DNA from: Bacilli bacterium
Lineage (GTDB): Bacteria > Bacillota_I > Bacilli_A > Haloplasmatales > Haloplasmataceae
DNA: 12,610 nt
Reading direction: 5' to 3'
Assembly (NCBI GenBank): GCA_012513195.1
Contig: JAAZCR010000100.1
Coordinates: 1-12,610, forward strand
Shown: positions 7,144 through 12,610 of the stretch, piece by piece
How the letters are laid out: each line of letters begins with the position of its first letter
Numbering within the stretch: the first letter of the stretch is position 1
Program-made: the position numbers and the translations under genes
The notes under the pieces: generated by a model
Seen by the model: only the letters and a program-made list of their open reading frames with translations
The model's database searches: none
Told to the model about the DNA's origin: nothing

Positions 7144-8097
7144 TTATAGAAATTGTGGTGTTACTTTATCTTTTTTACCTAAATCAAGCAAACTCATTTC
7201 TTTGGCCAGTTGGGCTGCAACTTTCGCATTATTGAATACTAATTGAATATTAGCTTCTAAACTCTTGCCACCAGTAATATCTTTAATTTTAGCAAGTAAA
7301 AATGGCGTAATTTCTTTGCCTTGAATTCCTAAACCTTCTGCTTCTTTTACTGCCCTTTCAATCGCTTTATTTATTACTTCATGATCCATCGAATATGCTT
7401 CAGGGATAGGATTAGCCACAACCACCCCACCAGTTAATCCTAGATCCCATTTAACACTGATGATACGAGCTAGTTCTATTACATCATCGACTCGATATTC
7501 AAGTTTAAACCCACTTTTACGAGTATAGAAAGCAGGTAACTCATCAGTGCCAAATCCAATTACAGGAACTCCAAATGTTTCTAGATATTCAAGTGTTAAA
7601 CCTAAATCAAGAATGCTTTTTGCGCCTGCACAAACAACCGCAACGCTAGTATGAGCAAGTTCTTGTAGGTCAGCTGAAATATCAAACGTTTCTTGGGCAC
7701 CACGATGGACACCACCAATTCCTCCCGTCGCAAACACCTTGATACCTGCCATGTGCGCAAAGATCATCGTCGTCGCTACGGTGGTTGCCCCATCTAACTT
7801 CTTTGCGATGATGATAGGTATATCCCTTCTACTTGTCTTAATGACATTTTGGGCTTTACCAAGATACTCAATTTCTTCCTTTGTAAGCCCTACTTTAATT
7901 CTACCGTTTAATATCGCAATGGTCGCAGGTACTGCGCCATTTTTCCTTACGATTTCTTCTACTTTTAGAGCTGTTTCGACATTTTGAGGATATGGCATAC
8001 CATGGGAGATAATCGTCGATTCTAAAGCGACGACTGCTTGATTATTATCTAATGCCTGTTTAACTTCAGGATTAATATCTAAATAGTCTTTATACAT
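7144..8097 (-). CDS. psuG: Pseudouridine-5'-phosphate glycosidase
   Basis: A 317-residue enzyme that cleaves the C-C glycosidic bond of pseudouridine 5'-phosphate to give uracil and ribose 5-phosphate, the second step of pseudouridine salvage. It is full length for the family (about 300-315). Recognisable motifs are ALESTIISHGMPYP (24-37, Glu26), KTSRRD (87-92, Lys87), ATGGIGGVHRGAQETFD (123-139) followed by the SADL segment with Asp143, and CAGAKSILD (156-164). Lys160 in the last corresponds to the lysine that forms the ribose Schiff base in the Escherichia coli enzyme. Start ATG 8097-8095 has GGAGG (8109-8105) seven bases upstream. The first 19 bases overlap the 3' end of psuK, a common sign of co-translation. 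Confidence 0.96.
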   Translation of the reverse strand: MYKDYLDINPEVKQALDNNQAVVALESTIISHGMPYPQNVETALKVEEIVRKNGAVPATIAILNGRIKVGLTKEEIEYLGKAQNVIKTSRRDIPIIIAKKLDGATTVATTMIFAHMAGIKVFATGGIGGVHRGAQETFDISADLQELAHTSVAVVCAGAKSILDLGLTLEYLETFGVPVIGFGTDELPAFYTRKSGFKLEYRVDDVIELARIISVKWDLGLTGGVVVANPIPEAYSMDHEVINKAIERAVKEAEGLGIQGKEITPFLLAKIKDITGGKSLEANIQLVFNNAKVAAQLAKEMSLLDLGKKDKVTPQFL

Positions 8098-9026
8098 TTT
8101 CCATCCTCCATTTCTTGTAATATTTTTTTAATGTTACTAACACTCATAGAGGTACTCACTGTGTATTCACTCATAAGTGTTAAATAACTTGCCCCTTGGG
8201 CAAATCTTAAGGTTTCCTCAATACTAAATTTATTAATATAAGCATACACTAAAGCTGCTAAATAAGCATCTCCTGCTCCTGAAGCATTTGTAATCTTCAT
8301 TTCTTTCGGTTGGTAATAAGTTTGATAGTCTTTATCACCGTAATAAACACCTTCTCTACCCAAAGTTATAAATACTCTTTTCACACCTTGATTGGTAAAA
8401 TAAGTTGTTACTTTTGGTAAGTCCAAGATATTATCAATCTTAATATCAGATAATACTTCTGCTTCATATCGATTGGGTTTAATGGTGTGAAAATACGGAA
8501 GGAGATGTTTTATTTTTAAAGCTTTCACAGTGGAAACAGGATCTAAAAAGAATGTGGTACCTGTACAAGTTTTCACCACAAACTCTATTACATCGATAGG
8601 TATATTAGTATCGATTACACATACATGGGAGTTATTTATAATATCTACTTTATCTTTTATAAAATCAATGGTCACCTTATTATAAATCTCCATATCATTT
8701 ATCGCATTTACCATCTCTCCCTCTTTATCTAGTAAAGCTAGATAAATGGAGTTATTACTATCAGAAAAAGTGAACGAGGTACTTATATCAATGCCTTTAT
8801 TGTTTAAATCCGTTTTAAGAATCTTACCAAAATAATCGTCCCCAAAAGCAGTAATTAATTTGGTGGATATTCCTAGTTTTACAAGATTTTCCGCAATATT
8901 GCGTCCGACCCCACCAAAACTAATTTTAACTCTACCAGGATTAGAATCATATTCATTTAAATTATCATAAGGTTTTCCTACAATGTCGATATTTGCGCCA
9001 CCTAATATCGTGACATATTTTTCCAT
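8079..9026 (-). CDS. psuK: PfkB-family pseudouridine kinase
   Basis: A ribokinase/PfkB-type sugar kinase, 315 residues from the preferred start, that phosphorylates pseudouridine at the 5' position using ATP. Seen motifs: GGANIDIVG (9-17), the PfkB signature NPGRVKISFGGVGRNIAENL (29-48), KPNRYEAE (183-190), TLGREGV (221-227), and the ATP/anion-hole motif NASGAGDAY (247-255) with catalytic Asp253. Specificity for pseudouridine is inferred from the NPG-x-V-x-x-S-x-GG-VGRN pattern and from the overlapping psuG. A GTG at 9038 would add four residues but has no ribosome binding site and lies almost at the predicted transcript start. The ATG at 9026-9024 has GGTGAGGA just upstream and is preferred. 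No pseudouridine transporter gene is nearby. Confidence 0.92.
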   Translation of the reverse strand: MEKYVTILGGANIDIVGKPYDNLNEYDSNPGRVKISFGGVGRNIAENLVKLGISTKLITAFGDDYFGKILKTDLNNKGIDISTSFTFSDSNNSIYLALLDKEGEMVNAINDMEIYNKVTIDFIKDKVDIINNSHVCVIDTNIPIDVIEFVVKTCTGTTFFLDPVSTVKALKIKHLLPYFHTIKPNRYEAEVLSDIKIDNILDLPKVTTYFTNQGVKRVFITLGREGVYYGDKDYQTYYQPKEMKITNASGAGDAYLAALVYAYINKFSIEETLRFAQGASYLTLMSEYTVSTSMSVSNIKKILQEMEDGKCIKTI

Positions 9027-9045
9027 ATTCCTCACCACTATAAAT

Positions 9046-9051
9046 AGTATA
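9046..9051 (-). promoter_or_regulatory. Possible -10 element of the psuK operon
   Basis: TATACT on the minus strand lies 19 bases upstream of the preferred psuK start and would give a very short leader. No good -35 is found 16-18 bases upstream. It lies beyond the strong glutamine synthetase terminator, so some promoter is needed between 9027 and 9084, and this is the best candidate. Confidence 0.35.
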
Positions 9052-9084
9052 ACCTACAGATAGTTAATTTCCTATAGGCAAAAT

Positions 9085-9112
9085 AAAAAAGAAGTCATAA
9101 GACTTCTTTTTT
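9085..9112 (-). terminator. Rho-independent terminator of the glutamine synthetase gene
   Basis: A 12-bp perfect stem (9085-9096 with 9101-9112) closes a four-base loop and is followed on the minus strand by TTTTTTATTTTG. The stem overlaps the TAA stop codon (9113-9111), as at the HPt gene. Confidence 0.92.
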
Positions 9113-10994
9113 AGAGTAGGTTTTCTAAATAATCATGGTACATTTTTCGGATTTTAGTCATTAATTCTGCAATTTGAATTTGAAGTTCACTAACACGTGC
9201 GTAGTCTCTGTAATCGATTGCTTGGCTTAGTTCACCGAACAAACTCTTTTCTTTAAGGCTATCCTTCATGAGTTTAAGTCTTAATTCAGTAATTTCTTCC
9301 CAACGTTTTAAATCAAGGTCGTTTAGACCTACTTCATCTTTCTTTTGGAAACTTCTTAGTTCATTGCGGTAATCGACTAAAATCCGATTGCGTAATTCAT
9401 AACTCCAATAGTGGATTACACCTTGAATGAAGGAATTAATTATTTTGTCGGTGAACACGTCGTTTTCGAGGAGGATATTTAATTTATCTGGATAAGTACT
9501 AAAACTCAGGACATTTTCATAAACGGTTCTTGGTGGCATACCGAAGAGTTTATTACGTTCTTCGGCAGTATAATCTTCAAAGACATCTTCTTCACTACGA
9601 TAAACGCGATTCTTATCTAAATATGGTGTTTCTTCACCATATTCTTTAGATAATTCACGTTCTAATTCTGGTGAAGTCCTTTTGTTTTCTACTACATATC
9701 TAATTCCATCAAGCATCGCTTGGTAACAAGCAGATAAATATAGATAGGTATTAGATAGAGGATTAGGTGCTCTTAGTTCAAAGCGTGTTGCCTTAGGTTT
9801 ATTTACTTCTCTAACTAAACCAATTAAAACAGAACGGTTACGGCTAGGTTCTTCTTTAGTTTTACCTAATGCGGTAACGATACATACTGGTGCTTCAAAA
9901 CCAGGTTTTAAACGATTAAAGGCATCTGTTGTCGAAGAAACAAAAGGATTAATGATTTCATAATTCTTCAAAATTCCCATTAATGCGCCATAACCAATGG
10001 GAGAGAGATATTCTCCTTCTTTGGTAAAGAGGTTAATAACTTCACCATTCTTAAGTCTAACCGCAATACCGATATGGGTATGTTTACCGCTACCAGCTAC
10101 ACCTTCAACAACCTTAGCTTTAAAGGATACTTCTAGTCCGTGTTGTTGGAAAACATCATCAACTAAATCGCGAACAATAAAGTCGCTATCAGCAGCTAAC
10201 ATGCTTTCGTTGTACTTCCAGTCGATTTCGATTTGTTCCATGACATGATCGAAATGACCATTATGGTTAAGCTTAGGGATAACCCCTCCAACCTCTTTAT
10301 GACCCATTTCGGGATGGAGTCCATAATTTTCCATTAAAGTTAAGGTCTTTTCTAAGGCAGTACGTACAACACCGCGGGTCTTTTTCCAATATTGTTCCTT
10401 GAGGATTTGCGATGTGCTTAATTTATCGATATCAGCTTGTTCCTCAGGGGTTTTTACCCAAAATTCTAATTCCGTTGCGGTTGTCAGTAAGATGTCATCA
10501 ATTTCTTCGACACTACTTATACCATATTCAGATAAATCTACTTTGCTTAGTAAGTTATATAATTGTTTTTTGAAGTTTTCTTTAGCGCGTTTTAGAATCG
10601 ACCGTGAACAGATTTCTTGCCCATTATGTACTAGGTAACTTGGAATCTTGAGGGTACCAACAGGTAAGTTAGTTTCCTCGTCGATATTATCTTCGTTATA
10701 ATCCACATACCAGGTAACCTCAAGGTCCGGAATAATATCTACTTTTGCGTTATCTAACGTCGCAATACCGTCTAACACGACACTTGACCCATCAGTCTGG
10801 ATGCCCTGGCTTAGGAAACCTTCTAAATCGTCTAAGAAGAAGTTGACAGGAATCTTTTCATCAGTAACATTTCCACGTAAGTCGATTCCTAATAGCGAAA
10901 CGAATTTAATTTGGGGATTTTCGGATAAAAGTTTTTTGATGGTGTCTACACCATGATCTTTACTTTCGATGAAATATAAACGTTCTTTTGTCAT
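9111..10994 (-). CDS. glnA: Glutamine synthetase (long form, about 627 residues)
   Basis: ATP-dependent condensation of glutamate and ammonia to glutamine, the main entry of ammonia into metabolism. Numbering is from the preferred start. An N-terminal beta-grasp region (about 25-95) precedes the catalytic domain. Active-site elements are ELE (175-177), GHKEVGG (231-237), QIEI (254-257), the ATP/glutamate loop AGSGKHTHIG (300-309), NRLKPGFEAP (360-369), SRNRSVLIGLVRE (384-396) and RFELRAPNPLSNTYLYLS (404-421). A charged, helical C-terminal extension (about 520-627) makes it longer than the usual 440-470-residue enzyme; similar long forms are known in Clostridia. No adenylylation loop could be identified. 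An upstream ATG at 11033 would add 13 residues but has no ribosome binding site and lies about 15 bases from the predicted transcript start. The ATG at 10994-10992 has GTGAGGG (11006-11000) five bases upstream and is preferred. It is monocistronic between its own promoter and terminator. Confidence 0.9.
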   Translation of the reverse strand: MTKERLYFIESKDHGVDTIKKLLSENPQIKFVSLLGIDLRGNVTDEKIPVNFFLDDLEGFLSQGIQTDGSSVVLDGIATLDNAKVDIIPDLEVTWYVDYNEDNIDEETNLPVGTLKIPSYLVHNGQEICSRSILKRAKENFKKQLYNLLSKVDLSEYGISSVEEIDDILLTTATELEFWVKTPEEQADIDKLSTSQILKEQYWKKTRGVVRTALEKTLTLMENYGLHPEMGHKEVGGVIPKLNHNGHFDHVMEQIEIDWKYNESMLAADSDFIVRDLVDDVFQQHGLEVSFKAKVVEGVAGSGKHTHIGIAVRLKNGEVINLFTKEGEYLSPIGYGALMGILKNYEIINPFVSSTTDAFNRLKPGFEAPVCIVTALGKTKEEPSRNRSVLIGLVREVNKPKATRFELRAPNPLSNTYLYLSACYQAMLDGIRYVVENKRTSPELERELSKEYGEETPYLDKNRVYRSEEDVFEDYTAEERNKLFGMPPRTVYENVLSFSTYPDKLNILLENDVFTDKIINSFIQGVIHYWSYELRNRILVDYRNELRSFQKKDEVGLNDLDLKRWEEITELRLKLMKDSLKEKSLFGELSQAIDYRDYARVSELQIQIAELMTKIRKMYHDYLENLL

Positions 10995-11054
10995 ATTTTC
11001 CCTCACTTTTGATTCCAAATTTTTTAGGGGCATCTACAAAAAATATATGTAAAT

Positions 11055-11083
11055 ATTATAGAAATGGTGTTTTTTACTGTCAA
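11055..11083 (-). promoter_or_regulatory. Perfect-consensus promoter of glutamine synthetase
   Basis: TTGACA (11083-11078), 17-base spacer, TATAAT (11060-11055): both hexamers are exact consensus with ideal spacing. The transcript would start near 11048, giving a leader of about 55 bases to the preferred ATG. Confidence 0.92.
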
Positions 11084-11095
11084 GAATTTTTTACA
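11078..11095 (-). promoter_or_regulatory. GlnR/TnrA-like inverted repeat over the -35 box
   Basis: The sequence TGTAA-N8-TGACA overlaps the -35 element. The Bacillus GlnR/TnrA box is TGTNA-N7-TNACA, so this copy has one extra base in the spacer. Repression by binding over the -35 would make sense for a perfect-consensus promoter of a nitrogen gene, but part of the match comes from the -35 itself. Confidence 0.25.
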
Positions 11096-11115
11096 TAAAA
11101 GCGTTTTACTAGTTT

Positions 11116-11147
11116 AAAAAGCCACAATAGGTTATGACTATTGTGGC
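11116..11147 (-). terminator. Rho-independent terminator upstream of glutamine synthetase
   Basis: A 10-bp perfect GC-containing stem (11121-11130 with 11138-11147, seven-base loop) is followed on the minus strand by TTTTTAAA (T5 at 11120-11116). It would stop transcripts arriving from the nuclease-like gene and shield the glutamine synthetase promoter. On the plus strand it lacks a T tract. Confidence 0.85.
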
Positions 11148-11367
11148 TATGACAAATTATCGACTTTTCTTGGTTCTCAGAATTATTTTTTGTAATCTAT
11201 TTTAATTTCAATAATATCATAGTTGTATCTGTGTTAATGGATTTTAAATCATACAAATATTTATGAATATGCATTAAATTATTAATCTTCTAATGTACTC
11301 TTCGATATATGCTTAAATGATTTTTTGTAAGAAATCTTCGGGAATATTAACCAATTACATGTACCTA
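11148..11367. other. Non-coding AT-rich stretch with no recognised feature
   Basis: About 220 bases separate the terminator from the end of the nuclease-like gene. Together with the glutamine synthetase promoter region they make a gap of over 370 bases without an intact gene. Only short open stretches occur (25-30 codons), without ribosome binding sites or recognisable products. I see no RNA gene or repeat here. Confidence 0.5.
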
Positions 11368-12278
11368 CTAATTCTCATCATAACTTTTGGCGATAAGTTC
11401 TTTAGCCTTTTCAAAATCTTCTTTACTGTTTATCCTAATTTCTAAGTTTCCTGTACCGAAATGACCGATATTAGTCACGTCTCTTGTAAAACATTCTTTT
11501 AATGTTACTTCATTAGGATTTATATTTAAGTATATAAGAATCGATTTGCTTTTGGGATATATTTCCACACAAGCGAAATTTCTGATTTTCTTAAAAGCAA
11601 TGTAGTGTTTTAGAATCTTTTCCTGAATGTCATCTCCAAGATTTAATATAAAGTCCCTAATTGAATAATATAAATCCTTTAATTCTTTATCTGCTTGTTT
11701 CAGATTCTCCGTTACTGTTTTATTTGCATTACTAGTTTTACTAGCACCATCATCTGAAACTGTTGTTACTTGTGATGCTGTAGTAGCATTTACCAGTTCA
11801 AATAGAATCAAATCATCTCCATATTTTTTATACCTGATAAGTTCTATATTCCTATTAATCTGCTTAACAGCATATTCATCAAACTTCGTAAAATCACCAG
11901 CAATACACAATAGTCTAGGCATGGGCCATTCAATCTTATCAGCAACATCCTTACCGATTTTCTCCATTACTAGAAGTTTAAACTCTGCTTTATGGTCCAT
12001 TAACCAGTCAAGATAATACAATCCTTGGTTTATGACATTTTCATTTAATGCTCGCTTGTATTCCAATATCACAGGGCAATAGTTCTCATCAATTCCTAAA
12101 GAATCAATTCGCCCCCATGATTTTTACCTGTAGGATATTCAGAAGCTAAAAATTTAATTCCGAAGAATGTTTCCATATTGTTTTCAATTAATGTTTGAAG
12201 CGATTTCTCGATGGCTACTGAAGTACCGATAATTTCTTTCACTCCATTAGCGATTTTAAAAAGTTTCAAATCACCCAT
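11368..12278 (-). pseudogene. PD-(D/E)XK nuclease-like protein with C-terminal DUF5655, broken by a one-base frameshift
   Basis: Two open frames make one gene. The 5' part (ATG at 12278-12276, Shine-Dalgarno AAAGGA) reads MGDLKLFKIA... to ...GKNHGG, then runs out of frame to a stop at 12098-12096. Adding one G to the G5 run (minus strand, 12116-12112) restores a continuous 303-residue reading: ...HGG-RIDSLGIDENYCPVILEYKRALNEN... In that product Asp59, Glu73 and Lys75 form a D-x13-E-x-K pattern with Gln85 in INQG, the layout of a PD-(D/E)XK nuclease core (NucS/DUF91-like). The last 70 residues, with IYPKSKSILIYLNINP and GHFGTGNLEIRI, match DUF5655. This family is usually a single orphan gene of about 300 residues, of unknown role; a DNA-related or defence role is a guess. 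The rest of the frame is undamaged, so the break is recent, a sequencing slip, or phase variation. A GTG-started fragment from 12072 would lack the catalytic Asp. Confidence 0.85.
12112..12116 (-). other. Frameshift site: G5 run in the nuclease-like gene
   Basis: On the minus strand CAT-GGG-GGC-GAA leads within five codons to TAG. One more G gives CAT-GGG-GGG-CGA-ATT-GAT, which restores the GRID motif and the full downstream frame. The break therefore maps to this run. Confidence 0.85.
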
Positions 12279-12481
12279 ATAAATAACATCCTTTCAATTC
12301 TTAACATTTTAATCTCTAATATCAATTACCTCTCTACCTAGTTCTATCTAATATAAGAGCTTGATATTAATTATAAAATTATTTAATTAGCTATTCGATG
12401 TTACTGTTAATTTAAGTATTGTATTAACAAAACTGCATTATGATTAATTATTATATCAATCTATATGGTTTTATTCTGATA
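12279..12481. other. AT-rich spacer between the nuclease-like gene and the IS
   Basis: About 200 bases with no coding potential seen on either strand. A TATAAT on the minus strand (12375-12370) could be the -10 of the nuclease-like gene, but its -35 (TCGAAT at 17 bases) is weak. The IS end lies about 200 bases upstream of that gene's start. Confidence 0.4.
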
Positions 12482-12482
12482 T

Positions 12483-12541
12483 GATCCCCTTAAAGTAGAC
12501 AGTACAAAAAAATAAACTGTACTATCTACAGAAAGGGGATC
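12483..12541 (+). repeat. Long hairpin in the IS left end covering the transposase ribosome binding site
   Basis: GATCCCCTT (12483-12491) pairs perfectly with AAGGGGATC (12533-12541). Inside it, after a 3x3 internal loop, GTAGACAGTACA (12495-12506) pairs with TGTACTATCTAC (12518-12529) with one C-A mismatch. The right arm contains the AAGGGG Shine-Dalgarno of orfA, so folding would hide it. Confidence 0.85.
12496..12525 (+). promoter_or_regulatory. Possible IS transposase promoter
   Basis: TAGACA (12496-12501), 18-base spacer and TACTAT (12520-12525) form a moderate promoter. Its transcript would begin near 12532, after the left arm of the hairpin, so the ribosome binding site would stay free. 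Confidence 0.35.
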
Positions 12542-12548
12542 TTTTCAT

Positions 12549-12610
12549 TTGGGAAGAAAAGCTAAGTTAAGTAAAGAAATGAAGTTAAGAATAGTTCAAG
12601 AATATATAGA
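12549..12610 (+). CDS. IS3-family transposase OrfA, N-terminal part (runs off the window)
   Basis: Beginning at a TTG start (12549-12551), the frame reads MGRKAKLSKEMKLRIVQEYI and continues past the window edge. The pattern G-R-K-x-K-L-S-x-E-x-K-L-x-I-V-x-x-Y is the opening of the helix-turn-helix OrfA of IS150-like IS3 elements, which binds the IS ends and is normally joined to the DDE protein OrfB by -1 frameshifting. The Shine-Dalgarno AAAGGGG (12532-12538) lies ten bases upstream. There is no in-frame ATG nearby upstream, and the internal ATG at 12579 would cut off the conserved opening. Confidence 0.78.
   Translation, partial: MGRKAKLSKEMKLRIVQEYI

Larger units (their letters stand above)
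12482..12610 (+). mobile_element. Left end of an IS3-family insertion sequence (IS150-like), cut by the window edge
   Basis: The element appears to begin at TGATCCCCTTAAAGTAGAC (12482-12500), which has the TG terminus and the TGA-x-CCC-x-x-AAAGT-x-x-AC style of IS3/IS150-type left inverted repeats. The first transposase frame (orfA) starts 67 bases inside, the usual distance. The right end, orfB and any target-site duplication are outside the window, so the boundary is inferred from the repeat-like start. Confidence 0.72.

Noticed and set aside
7739..7987. 82-codon plus-strand open frame
   Set aside because: Antisense to psuG, which is confirmed by several family motifs.
9027..9038. GTG start for psuK, four codons upstream
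   Set aside because: It overlaps the likely ribosome binding site and lies at the predicted transcript start; the ATG at 9026 fits better.
9997..10638. Two plus-strand open frames (83 and 79 codons)
   Set aside because: Antisense to the catalytic core of glutamine synthetase, with no ribosome binding sites.
11121..11147. Reading the hairpin as a bidirectional terminator or an RNA gene
   Set aside because: Only the minus strand has a T tract after the stem, and nothing on the plus strand needs terminating.
11197..11274. 25-codon minus-strand frame starting with an ATG in the gap downstream of the nuclease-like gene
   Set aside because: No Shine-Dalgarno, no recognisable product, and similar open stretches are expected by chance in AT-rich DNA.
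11282..11374. 30-codon open minus-strand stretch that looked like a possible decayed gene end
   Set aside because: It lacks a start codon with a ribosome binding site, and no family resemblance could be named.
11368..12072. Treating the GTG-started 234-codon frame as a complete gene
   Set aside because: It lacks the N-terminal helix and catalytic Asp; adding one base joins it seamlessly to the upstream 60-codon frame, so it is the 3' part of a broken gene.

Overview
The window is AT-rich and almost entirely minus-strand. Gene density is high, Shine-Dalgarno sequences are AGGAGG-like, and promoters are sigma-A-like with clean -35/-10 elements. The standard code applies: TGA ends the class I amidotransferase gene and Trp is encoded by TGG. 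These traits, with an S6 ribosomal gene, a YesL/DUF624 protein, a YfhO membrane protein and a ~627-residue glutamine synthetase, suggest a low-GC Bacillota or a free-living relative of the Mollicutes (Izemoplasma/Haloplasma-like). The lineage is inferred from style, not from a marker comparison.

Right to left (direction of transcription on the minus strand): at the far right edge the left end of an IS3-family insertion sequence starts on the plus strand. Next to it is a minus-strand orphan PD-(D/E)XK nuclease-like/DUF5655 gene, broken by a one-base frameshift in a G run. A non-coding stretch and a strong terminator follow. Glutamine synthetase comes next, with a perfect-consensus promoter and its own terminator. 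Then comes a compact operon of pseudouridine kinase (psuK), pseudouridine-5'-phosphate glycosidase (psuG), a GNAT acetyltransferase and a large YfhO-type membrane protein. The two Psu enzymes turn pseudouridine into uracil plus ribose 5-phosphate. The link of the acetyltransferase and YfhO to them is only positional.

A promoter just after yfhO appears to start a second unit: an MBL-fold hydrolase, a gamma-glutamyl-GABA-hydrolase-like amidotransferase and a cation diffusion facilitator. A stand-alone HPt phosphotransfer protein follows with its own promoter and terminator. Then come a YesL-like membrane protein and finally the first 23 codons of rpsF (ribosomal protein S6) behind an extended -10 promoter and a structured leader.

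Most of the window is ordinary chromosomal housekeeping and accessory metabolism. No multi-gene system that looks new was found. The points most worth checking are the frameshifted nuclease-like gene, the hairpin that would hide the IS transposase ribosome binding site, the orphan HPt gene with a G7 ribosome binding site, and the possible GlnR-like control of glutamine synthetase.
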